Shown here: in pieces, positions 1 through 6,800 of the stretch
Layout: each line of letters starts with the position of its first letter
How positions within the stretch are numbered: the first letter of the stretch is position 1
Source of the DNA: Sandaracinaceae bacterium
GTDB lineage: Bacteria; Myxococcota_A; Polyangia; Polyangiales; Houyiibacteriaceae
Assembly: GCA_012514415.1 (NCBI GenBank)
Contig: JAAZAH010000260.1
Coordinates: 1 to 8,218 of the forward strand
Length of the DNA stretch: 8,218 bases
Reading direction: 5' to 3'
Notes under the pieces: model-generated
What the model was told of the DNA's origin: nothing
What the model saw: the letters and a program-made list of their open reading frames with translations, nothing else
The model's database searches: none
Program-made: the position numbers and the translations under genes

Positions 1-439
1 CTCGGTTCTTGGGAAGCGCGATCCAGAGCTGCGCGAGCTGGAGTCCCCCTGAATGTCCCATCGGTGTTTCCTCCGAGTGGGAAATCCCGCGCCCCGCGGT
101 CATGAGGTTCACCTCGCCGCCTCGGATGATCTGCTCATAGCCGAGGCTGTCTCGGTGCAGGATCTCGCCCTCGATCATCCAGCTGAAGGTCTGAAGGCCG
201 GTATGCGGATGCGGCGCGACGCGCAGCCCCTGATTGCCGTTCACTTCGATCGGCCCCGCGTGATCGAGAAAGCAAAAGGCGCCGATCATGCGTCGCTGTC
301 GCGTCGGGAGGGCGCGGCGGATTGTCATTCCTTCGCCTAGGATGGCGACGCGCGCTCCGATTTTTTCGGTGACGGGCCTCTCGGGACGCGCGGGACAATC
401 GGTCGAACGCGAAACTTCGGAGAATTTAAGCGAGCTCAT
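1..439 (-). CDS. Pirin family protein (N-terminal part; C-terminus lies beyond the window)
   Basis: The frame is open from an ATG at 439-437 to the left edge, giving 146 codons of a protein usually about 230-300 residues long, so the stop lies outside the window. The N-terminal cupin is clear: PHPHTGLQT at residues 76-84, GEILHRDSLG at 91-100, MTAGRGISHSEE at 113-124, and QLWIALP at 137-143. The pirin metal site (three His and one Glu in characterised members) is present as H77, H79, H121 and E123. Pirins are metal-binding cupins; some bacterial members show quercetin 2,3-dioxygenase activity and others bind partner enzymes or regulators, so the substrate here is unknown. The start is supported by AAAGGAG eight bases upstream. 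The gene overlaps the end of the OsmC-family gene by 14 bp, which implies co-transcription and probably translational coupling. Family assignment is secure, function is not. Confidence 0.93.
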   Translation of the reverse strand, partial: MSSLKFSEVSRSTDCPARPERPVTEKIGARVAILGEGMTIRRALPTRQRRMIGAFCFLDHAGPIEVNGNQGLRVAPHPHTGLQTFSWMIEGEILHRDSLGYEQIIRGGEVNLMTAGRGISHSEETPMGHSGGLQLAQLWIALPKNR

Positions 440-851
440 GGGCGGTGCTCCTTTCAGCGAAATCGTCGATCTCGACTCCCCCGAGGAGGGTCTTCGTGAC
501 GGGCGTCTTGCGTGCAACATCGAGGAGGCGTTCCCATTGCTCATCGCTCAACGGCTCGCTCACGCGGAGTCTCCGCTCGATGCGATCGCTTTCGCCCTTT
601 GCCTTGAGGAGGCGGAGCTCGAGATCGAGGTGGCCGAGCTCCCAGCCTTTTCGTTTGGCGTACATCCGGAGCGTGATCAGGGTGCAGCTCGCGAGTCCGC
701 CGAGAAGGAGCTCATAAGGGGCTGGACCGCGGTCTTTTCCTCCGAGCTCAACCGGCTCATCGGCAAAAAGCGTATGGCCCGAGGCCTCGATCGTCACCCG
801 ATAATCGTCGAGCCCGAGCGTTGCCCGTGCGCGATTGATCTCTTTCATCAT
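426..851 (-). CDS. OsmC/Ohr-family protein with one conserved cysteine
   Basis: The protein has 141 residues, normal for a single-domain OsmC-fold protein. Family members are homodimeric, and the characterised OsmC and Ohr branches reduce organic hydroperoxides with two cysteines. Visible signatures are the N-terminal strand DYRVTIEASGHTLFADEP (16-33), LGGKDRGPAPYELLLGGLASCT (36-57) with the reactive-type C56 opening the core helix, and KTPVTKTLLGG (115-125). In many relatives this last motif reads CPVHKTL, so the second cysteine is replaced by T116 and no other cysteine exists in the protein. A classic two-cysteine peroxidase mechanism therefore looks unlikely. The start is the first of two tandem ATGs, with GAGG six bases upstream (861-858); an in-frame ATG far upstream would add about 120 unlike residues and is not credible. 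It is the first gene of a minus-strand pair with pirin. Family sure, activity uncertain. Confidence 0.92.
   Translation of the reverse strand: MMKEINRARATLGLDDYRVTIEASGHTLFADEPVELGGKDRGPAPYELLLGGLASCTLITLRMYAKRKGWELGHLDLELRLLKAKGESDRIERRLRVSEPLSDEQWERLLDVARKTPVTKTLLGGVEIDDFAERSTAHELA
448..454 (-). promoter_or_regulatory. Shine-Dalgarno of the pirin gene, inside the end of the OsmC-family gene
   Basis: On the minus strand AAAGGAG lies eight bases before the pirin ATG at 439. It fixes that start and sits within the last codons of the upstream gene, as expected for reinitiation in an overlapping operon. Confidence 0.8.
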
Positions 852-1104
852 CTTCGTCCTCGTCTCTCGGCACGCTTGTCGGTGCCGTCTCGATCGTGTG
901 CCCGCGCTCAGACTTCCACCCATGGCCCGCCACGGCGGCCCCCATGCAAAGGATGGGTGCGCGGAATGCGGCTCGGGGGAACGGACGGGCGGCGAACGCG
1001 GCTCATACACACAACGTAAGCGATTCTCCGCCGAAATATCAGAGGCGTGGATGGAGAAGTTTAATCCGAAAATGGAACGAACCCGCGCAGAAGGCGTTCT
1101 CCGA

Positions 1105-1132
1105 TTGACGCTCGACGCTCCCTTGATAGAGT
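1105..1132 (+). promoter_or_regulatory. Candidate sigma70-type promoter for lspA-lgt-SDR
   Basis: TTGACG at 1105-1110 matches the -35 consensus at five of six positions. TAGAGT at 1127-1132 matches the -10 at four of six, with a 16-bp spacer. Transcription would start near 1139, leaving a leader of about 60 nt before the GTG of lspA. It is the best such pair in the gap, but this is pattern matching only. Confidence 0.5.
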
Positions 1133-1172
1133 CGCTCGACCCTAAGTTTTCGCAGCTGAAAGCTTGATACGC

Positions 1173-1188
1173 GCAGCTCGCGTGCTGC
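1173..1188 (+). repeat. Small hairpin just upstream of the lspA ribosome site
   Basis: GCAGC (1173-1177) can pair with GCTGC (1184-1188) around a 6-nt loop, ending three bases before the GGAGG at 1192-1196. A second GCAGC at 1152-1156 could compete for the same partner. This might tune translation initiation, but a 5-bp stem is expected by chance fairly often in GC-rich DNA. Confidence 0.3.
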
Positions 1189-1200
1189 CTTGGAGGTTCT

Positions 1201-1983
1201 GTGGAGGCCAAAAAAACGCATAATCCGCGCCGGGGAAAGGTCGTCTATCTCGCGCTCGCCGCGATGGCCCTGCTCGTTGCGGCCGATCTTCTCACCAAGC
1301 AGTGGGCGATCGACAACCTCTCGGCCGAAATCCTCCGGCCCCGCACCCTCGAGATCTGCGAACGTGACGCGATGGGACAGTTGGAACCCGGGCGTAGGCA
1401 GACCTCCCCCTATGTGATCATCGACGGCTTCTTCGAGCTGCGCTATGCCGAAAACTGCGGCGCGGCCTTCGGCATCATGCGGACCTGGCCGAAGCCCGTA
1501 AAGTCGACACTCTTCATTGTCGTGGCGCTCGCCGCCTTCGGGATCCTCGGATCGATGTTCCTAAGAGGGCAGGGCGGGCGCTTCCTCGCCGTCAGCGTCC
1601 CTCTCATCCTCTCGGGAGCCATCGGGAACCTCGTCGATCGAATCCGCTTCGGCTACGTCGTCGACTTCATCCGCTTTTACGGCGAGATGCCCGATTCGCT
1701 TCAAGGAGCGTTCAATACGGCGCCGTATTGGGAATATCCCACGTTCAATATCGCCGATGTGGCCATCTCGGTCGGGGTGATTTTCCTGCTCATCGATAGC
1801 TTTACCGAGGGCTCCCGCGAAAAGAAAGCAGCCGCGCGCCATGCCGAAGCGAGCGAAGCGGCCAAGGCGAGCGTCGGCGAATCGGGCAGTCCATCGCCCG
1901 ATGCTCCCGCCGAATCCGAGGACACGAATTCCAGGAGGGCTGAGCAAAGCGCGGAACCCGCTGAACCCGTCCCTCCGCGCTGA
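1201..1983 (+). CDS. lspA: Lipoprotein signal peptidase (signal peptidase II) with long insertions and a C-terminal tail
   Basis: LspA is an inner-membrane aspartyl protease that removes the signal peptide from diacylglyceryl-modified prolipoproteins. Diagnostic blocks are ADLLTKQWA (28-36) in the first membrane helix, NCGAAFG (85-91), SGAIGNLVDRI (138-148) with the first catalytic Asp D146, GYVVDFI (151-157) and FNIADVAISVG (182-192) with the second catalytic Asp D186. Four membrane segments lie near 14-30, 101-121, 126-146 and 186-204. At 260 residues it is much longer than the usual 160-180. It carries roughly 25 extra residues between helix 1 and NCGAAF, about 14 extra between VVDFI and FNIAD, and a hydrophilic Ala/Glu/Ser/Pro-rich tail from about 205. 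The GTG start has GGAGG four bases upstream, a short spacing; a later ATG would cut into the first helix. It is the first gene of a three-gene operon. Identity is firm. Confidence 0.97.
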   Translation: MEAKKTHNPRRGKVVYLALAAMALLVAADLLTKQWAIDNLSAEILRPRTLEICERDAMGQLEPGRRQTSPYVIIDGFFELRYAENCGAAFGIMRTWPKPVKSTLFIVVALAAFGILGSMFLRGQGGRFLAVSVPLILSGAIGNLVDRIRFGYVVDFIRFYGEMPDSLQGAFNTAPYWEYPTFNIADVAISVGVIFLLIDSFTEGSREKKAAARHAEASEAAKASVGESGSPSPDAPAESEDTNSRRAEQSAEPAEPVPPR

Positions 1984-1989
1984 GCTTCG

Positions 1990-2964
1990 ATGCATCCGGT
2001 CCTCTTCGAAATCTTTGGCGAGCCTTTCCCTTCGTATTTCGGCGCGCTCCTCCTCGGGTTTGTCGTCTGCACGTGGCTTTCGGCGCGGCTCGGCGAGGCC
2101 CGAGGAATCGAGCGCTCCATCATGTACGATATTGGCTTCTTTTCGCTCGTCCTGGCACTCATCGGAAGCCGGCTCTTTCACGTTCTCTTCGATGGATTCT
2201 TCCTCGATTATGTCAACCTCTGCCTTGCTCCGGAGAAGGTGGTTTGGCCCTTCGATGCATCGCGCTGTGCGGCGGAAGGTGGGCGCTACGATCTCGTCGC
2301 GGGGACGTGTCATCCTGCCGAGCGCGATTGTTTCGCCTGGGCGAACCTCTTCAGTGGCGGGCTCACCTATTATGGCGGGCTCTTTCTCGCCGCCCCGTTT
2401 GCGCTCTATTACCTGAAGCGCCGGGGCGTCCCGGCGCTTCGCGGGATCGACACGATCGCCTTCGCGCTCCCGCTCGGTGTGGCGTTTGGTCGTCTCGGAT
2501 GCTTCCTCGCAGGTTGCTGTTTTGGAGCCCCATTTGATGGGGGGATCGTCTTTCCGCCCTATTCTCCGGCGAGTGAGGCGCAAGCTTATGAGGGCCTCAT
2601 CCCGGGCTGGGAATCTCCCTCGCTCCCTGTCCATCCAACGCAGCTCTACGAGCTCCTCGGCTGCCTCGCCATCTTCGCGTATTTGATGCTCTATCGCTTT
2701 CAGCGGGTGCGTTTTGAAGGGCAGGTTTCACTCGAAAGTGTTGGGCTTTACGCCGTTTTGAGGTTCATCCTCGAGTTTTTCCGTGCCGACGCGCGCGGTG
2801 AATATTTTGGGCTGAGCACCAGCCAATGGCTCGGGCTCCTCCTGATTGTGGGCGGGGTCTATTTTTATCGGAAGCTCCGCGCAGCGGGGGAAGACCACCA
2901 AGCGCCGGGCAGCAGCCCCCAACGCAGGGGCGAGAACGAGAAATCAGAAGTGGAGAACGCATGA
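1990..2964 (+). CDS. lgt: Prolipoprotein diacylglyceryl transferase, cysteine-loop variant
   Basis: Lgt moves diacylglycerol from phosphatidylglycerol to the lipobox cysteine of prolipoproteins, the step before LspA, and is a multi-pass inner-membrane enzyme. The 324-residue protein shows FSGGLTYYGGLF (121-132), the Lgt signature in a divergent form GRLGCFLAGCCFG (167-179, against GRxGNFxNGE in E. coli), VHPTQLYELLG (214-224) and LRFILEFFRAD (257-267). R168 and R258 correspond to arginines important in E. coli Lgt. The position of the E. coli HGG histidine is a tyrosine (Y128). A loop between early membrane helices, about 73-120, is enlarged and has four cysteines (78, 93, 107, 114), which could form disulfides if it faces the periplasm. 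The tail after 297 is polar. The ATG lies 6 bp after the lspA stop with no clear Shine-Dalgarno, suggesting coupling to lspA. It overlaps the next gene by 4 bp. Confidence 0.96.
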   Translation: MHPVLFEIFGEPFPSYFGALLLGFVVCTWLSARLGEARGIERSIMYDIGFFSLVLALIGSRLFHVLFDGFFLDYVNLCLAPEKVVWPFDASRCAAEGGRYDLVAGTCHPAERDCFAWANLFSGGLTYYGGLFLAAPFALYYLKRRGVPALRGIDTIAFALPLGVAFGRLGCFLAGCCFGAPFDGGIVFPPYSPASEAQAYEGLIPGWESPSLPVHPTQLYELLGCLAIFAYLMLYRFQRVRFEGQVSLESVGLYAVLRFILEFFRADARGEYFGLSTSQWLGLLLIVGGVYFYRKLRAAGEDHQAPGSSPQRRGENEKSEVENA

Positions 2965-3815
2965 AGGAGAAGGTTGCGCTCGTGACCGGTGCAAGCCGCG
3001 GCGTCGGGAAGGGCGTCGCCATCGCCCTCGCTCGTGCCGGCTATTTCGTCTATTTCACGGCGCGTTCGGATGGAAGCCGCGCGCATCCTCTCGGTGGATC
3101 CATCGCCGAAACCGAAGCCGCCATCCGGGAAACGGGCGGAAGTGGCCGAGGTCTCAAGGTCGATCATCAACGAGATGAAGACGTGCTCGCCGCAGTCCAA
3201 ACGATCCGCGAGCGCCACGATCACCTCGATGTCCTCGTGAATAACGCTGCCGCAATCCCGCGCGAGCTGACGCAGCCCGGCCCCTTCTTCGAAAAATCCC
3301 TCGATCTGCTCCGCATCGTCGATGTGGGAGCGCGAAGTCATTACGTCATGACACATGCGGCGGCCCCTCTGCTCCTTCGCTCTCGGGGCGCGCTCGTGAC
3401 GTTCACCTCATCCTTTGGCGGCCGCTGCTATCTCCACGGACCGGCGTACGGAATGGGGAAAGCCGCCGTCGATAAAATGGCGATGGACATGGCTGTCGAC
3501 TTTCAGCCGTATGGCGTCGCCGCGAACTCGCTCTGGCTCGGGTTTGTGCGGACCGAGCGAAACGAGCCGCTTTTTGCGATGAAGAACCACCCCTACGAGC
3601 ATTTGACCGAAGGCGCTGAATCTCCCGAATTGATCGGGCGTGTCATCGCGCAGCTCCACCAAGACGAAGCGAGGATGGAGCGCTCGGGGAGGGTGCTGAT
3701 CGTCGCCGAGCTTGCTGAAGCGTTCGGGCTTGTCGAGGAGGATGGACGCGCTCCGCGGAGCCATCGCTCCCTCCTTTGCGATCCGCCCGAGCCCGTCGAA
3801 GCGAAAATCGACTAA
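2961..3815 (+). CDS. Short-chain dehydrogenase/reductase, DHRS1-like
   Basis: This is a classical SDR of 284 residues with a Rossmann fold using NAD(H) or NADP(H). The cofactor loop TGASRGVGKG is at 9-18, the NNAA motif at 94-97, the catalytic serine most likely S150, and the YxxxK pair Y163/K167 within AYGMGKAA. The C-terminal half resembles human DHRS1 and its bacterial relatives: NSLWLGFVRTE (189-199), SGRVLIVAELAEAFG (242-256) and EDGRAPRSHRSL (260-271). R35 after the second strand would fit NADPH preference, but this is inference. There is no signal peptide or membrane helix, so it is probably cytosolic. The ATG at 2961 overlaps the lgt stop as ATGA and has GGAG five bases upstream; the frame is open further upstream, but that stretch lies inside lgt and precedes the fold. 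The substrate is unknown, and a link to lipoprotein maturation is only positional. Confidence 0.92.
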   Translation: MKEKVALVTGASRGVGKGVAIALARAGYFVYFTARSDGSRAHPLGGSIAETEAAIRETGGSGRGLKVDHQRDEDVLAAVQTIRERHDHLDVLVNNAAAIPRELTQPGPFFEKSLDLLRIVDVGARSHYVMTHAAAPLLLRSRGALVTFTSSFGGRCYLHGPAYGMGKAAVDKMAMDMAVDFQPYGVAANSLWLGFVRTERNEPLFAMKNHPYEHLTEGAESPELIGRVIAQLHQDEARMERSGRVLIVAELAEAFGLVEEDGRAPRSHRSLLCDPPEPVEAKID

Positions 3816-3817
3816 GC

Positions 3818-3849
3818 GTTGGGCACCCATCGGTCGATGGGCGCCCAGC
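3818..3849. terminator. Hairpin between convergent SDR and ileS genes, possible bidirectional terminator
   Basis: TGGGC-A-CCCATC (3820-3831) can pair with GATGGG-C-GCCCA (3836-3847) around a GGTC loop. This gives 11 pairs with one A/C mismatch, extendable by a G-T and a G-C pair to 3818-3849. It begins three bases after the SDR stop and ends 45 bases before the ileS stop. No T-run follows on either strand, so it is not a textbook intrinsic terminator, but position and stability suit transcript 3' ends from both sides. Confidence 0.65.
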
Positions 3850-3865
3850 CGACAGACGTGTCATG

Positions 3866-3882
3866 GCCCCATCTCGCGGGGC
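3866..3882. repeat. Second short hairpin in the convergent gap
   Basis: GCCCC (3866-3870) faces GGGGC (3878-3882) across a 7-nt loop, just beyond the ileS stop. It is short and has no T-run. It may help protect or terminate the ileS transcript, or be chance in GC-rich DNA. Confidence 0.3.
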
Positions 3883-3894
3883 TCGCCGTACGGG

Positions 3895-6800
3895 CTAGTC
3901 GGCGAGATGGACGCTGAAGCTGAATTTTTGCCCGTCAATCGTCTCCTCGATGGGCTCGCCCTCGGGCGCGCCGCGTTCGAAACGAAGGGCGAGGGCTTCA
4001 CCTGCGATGAACTCACGATGCTCCTCGAGCGCGCGGGCGAGCTCGCCTCCGGCCTCATAAACGAGGTGAATCCGCGCGTCGTACGCATAATCGCGCTCCT
4101 TTCGAACGCGCTGGATCCGGCTGAGCGCCTCTCGCGCAAGGCCGCCACGGATGAGCTCCGGCGTAAGGCGCGTATCGAGGACAACGACCTGGCCGCCTTG
4201 GCTCGCCGCGGCGAAATCCTCCTTCGCCGTAAGCCGAATCTCGATCTCTTCGCTCGTCAGCGTGAGCTCCTCGCCTTCGATGGCGATCTTGATCTCGCCG
4301 TTTTCGGCCATCTCGGTATAGAGCGCCGAGCCATCGGCCTCTCCGAGGGCCGCCTTACACGCGGGCATCATCTTTCCAAGCTTCGGACCAAGCGCCCTGA
4401 AATTCGGGAGGATCTGGAAGTCGACGTAGCGGGTCGGCTCTTGGCTAAAGCTCACGCTCATCACGTTCAGCTCATCGCGGATCTCGGGGATAAAGGGCTC
4501 GAGCTGCTCGCGATCCCGCTCGCTCGCGACGACGAGGATGGCCTCGGCGAGCGGCTGACGCACGCGGAGCTTCTGCTCGTTGCGTACGCGTTGACCGAGG
4601 TTCACTGCACGACGTACGGCGAGGACCGCCTCTCGGAGCGCCGGATCATGTCGCTCGTCCGAGGGTTCTGGATAGCGATCAAGGTGGATCGACTCGGGCG
4701 CCGCCTCATCGGCGCGGCGGACGAGGTTCTGATAGAGCTCCTCCGCCATAAAGGGCGTGAACGGGGCGATGAGGCGCGTGAGGTCGACCAGCACCTCGTA
4801 GAGCGTCGCGAAGGCAGCCTTCTGATCTCCGCTTGCATCGCTCGCCCAGAAGCGTCCTCGGCTTCGCCGCACATACCAATTGGAGAGCGCGTCGACGAAG
4901 GCGTCGAGATGCTTCACGGCTTGATGGCTTTTGTACTGATCGAGCTCCTCTCGGACTTTCCGAACGGTGTGATCGAGCTCCGCAAGGATGTAGCGATCGA
5001 GCAGAGCCCGCTGCTTAATCGGCGGACGGGGATCCTTCGGCGAAAAGCCCTCGATGCGCGCATAGGTCGTGAAGAAGGAGTAGACGTTCCAGATCTTGAG
5101 GAGGAATTCGCGAATGGCATCCGTCGCCGCGCGATCGAAGAAGCGCGTGCTCTGCCCCGGAACCGTTCCCGTATAAAGCGCCCACCGAACGGCGTCGGCG
5201 CCCGTCTGCTCCATGAGCTCGAGCGGATCGGAATAATTCTTCTTGCTCTTGCTGAGCTTTTTCCCCTCCTCATCCGTCATCAAACCGAGAACGACGCAGT
5301 TCCTAAAAGGATGCGGCTTTTCGGCCTCGGGGAAGAGAAGGGTGCTCACCGTCATGAGCGAGTAGAACCATCCGCGCGTCTGATCGACCGCCTCCGTGAT
5401 GAAGTCTGCCGGGAAGTTCTTCTCGAAAATCTCGCGGTTCTTATGCGGATAGCCCCATTGAGCAAAGGGCATGCACCCTGAATCAAACCAACAGTCGATC
5501 ACCTCGGGCACGCGCCGATAGACGCCGGGCTCACCCGGTTTCGTGAAGGTCACATCGTCGATCCACGGCTTATGCACGCGGAGATCTTCGGAGAGGCTCG
5601 GATCCTTTGCCTTCGCCTCATCGAACGCTTTGAAAGCGTCAGGATTGAGCTCGAGGATCTCGTCGACTGAGCCGATCGCAACCATCGCGCCCGTCTCATC
5701 GTTCACCCAGATCGGAAGCGGCGTTCCCCAGAAGCGCTCGCGTGAGAGCGCCCAATCGACATTGCCTTCGAGGAACTGGCCCATCCTCCCCGACTGAATG
5801 TGCTCGGGCTCCCAGTTCATCTCCTTATTGTTGGCGATGACGTGCTCAATCTCCTGCGTCGTGCGGATGAACCAGCTACGCCGCTCATATTGGATGAGCG
5901 GATCGGTATCCCGACGCCAACAATACGGGTACTCATGCCGATAGACTTCTTCTTTGAAAAGGAGCCCACGGTTTCGGAGATTCCGAATGATGTCCCGATC
6001 CGCATCCTTACAGAAACGGCCGGCGAAATCGCTCACGACACTTGAGAACGTTCCGTCGGGCTCGACGAGCTGGAGAAAACCGAGCCCCTTTTCTTGGCAG
6101 ACGCGGAAATCATCCTCGCCGAACGCAGGCGCGAGATGGACGATGCCCGTGCCGCCGTCAAGCGTGACGAAATCGGCTTCGATGATGAGATGCGAGTCTC
6201 CGCCCTCGGGCGCCTGATAACTGAAAGGCGCGTCATAACGCTTTCCGACGAGTTCCCTTCCCTTGAAGCGTTCGACGATCTCGAAGTCTTCGCCGAGAAG
6301 TTTGGGCGCGAGGGCGTCGGCGACGATCACAAAATCGCCTTCGGGGAGTTTCGCCTTCACGTAGTCGGCCTTCGCCGAGACAGCGAGCGCCACATGAGAC
6401 GGGAGTGTCCAAGGCGTGGTTGTCCAAGCGAGAACACTCGTATTCTCCTCATCCCTTAGAGGGAAGCGTACGTAGACGCTCGGATCGTCGACAGTCTTGT
6501 ATCCCTGTCCGACCTCTCCGGCCGAGAGCGCCGTCCCGCCTTGGGGCCACCACCAGACGATTTTGTAGCCTTGGTAAAGAAGCCCCTTGTCGAAAAAGGT
6601 CTTAAGCGCCCACCAGACGCTCTCGACGTATTCCTTATGGAAGGTGACATACGCATCGTCGAGATCGACCCAGAAGCCGATCCTCCGCGTCATCTTCTTC
6701 CACTCATCGATGTATTTGAACACGGAGTCGATGCAGAGTCGGCTGAAGGCCTCGACGCCATATTCTTCGATGGCCGCCCGCCCGCTGATCCCGAGCATCT

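Larger units (their letters stand above)
852..1200. other. Non-coding divergent region between the OsmC-family gene and lspA
   Basis: This 349-bp gap separates genes transcribed outward in both directions, so it should hold promoters for both. I see a plausible rightward promoter at 1105-1132 and no convincing leftward one. Reading frames that cross it (for example 835-1167 on plus) have no recognisable protein features and no good ribosome site. Short dyads are present: CCCAT/ATGGG at 941-957 with a 7-nt loop, and GCAGC/GCTGC at 1173-1188. The heptamer CGCAGCT occurs twice, at 1151-1157 and 1172-1178, 21 bp apart. None of these matches a riboswitch or RNA gene that I recognise. Confidence 0.7.

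Noticed and set aside
135..398. 87-codon minus-strand frame over the pirin gene
   Set aside because: It is in a different frame from the pirin coding sequence, whose motifs are unmistakable and which stays open to the window edge.
835..1167. 110-codon plus-strand frame across the divergent gap
   Set aside because: Starts antisense inside the OsmC-family gene, crosses the proposed promoter, and shows no domain or ribosome site.
852..1211. N-terminal extension of the OsmC-family gene on the minus strand
   Set aside because: The added residues look like translated intergenic DNA, the family start is at the tandem ATG near 851 with GAGG six bases upstream, and the extension overlaps the lspA start.
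1561..2634. 357-codon open frame on the minus strand opposite lspA and lgt
   Set aside because: Antisense to two certain genes, charged low-complexity translation, no family resemblance.
2826..2960. Upstream start for the SDR gene
   Set aside because: The frame is open but lies inside lgt, adds about 45 polar residues before the Rossmann fold, and the ATG at 2961 has a proper GGAG.
3712..5481. 589-codon open frame on the plus strand opposite ileS
   Set aside because: It lies almost wholly antisense to a full-length ileS with all family motifs. Its translation is Arg/Leu/Glu-rich with no recognisable domain; high GC and codon bias keep such frames open.
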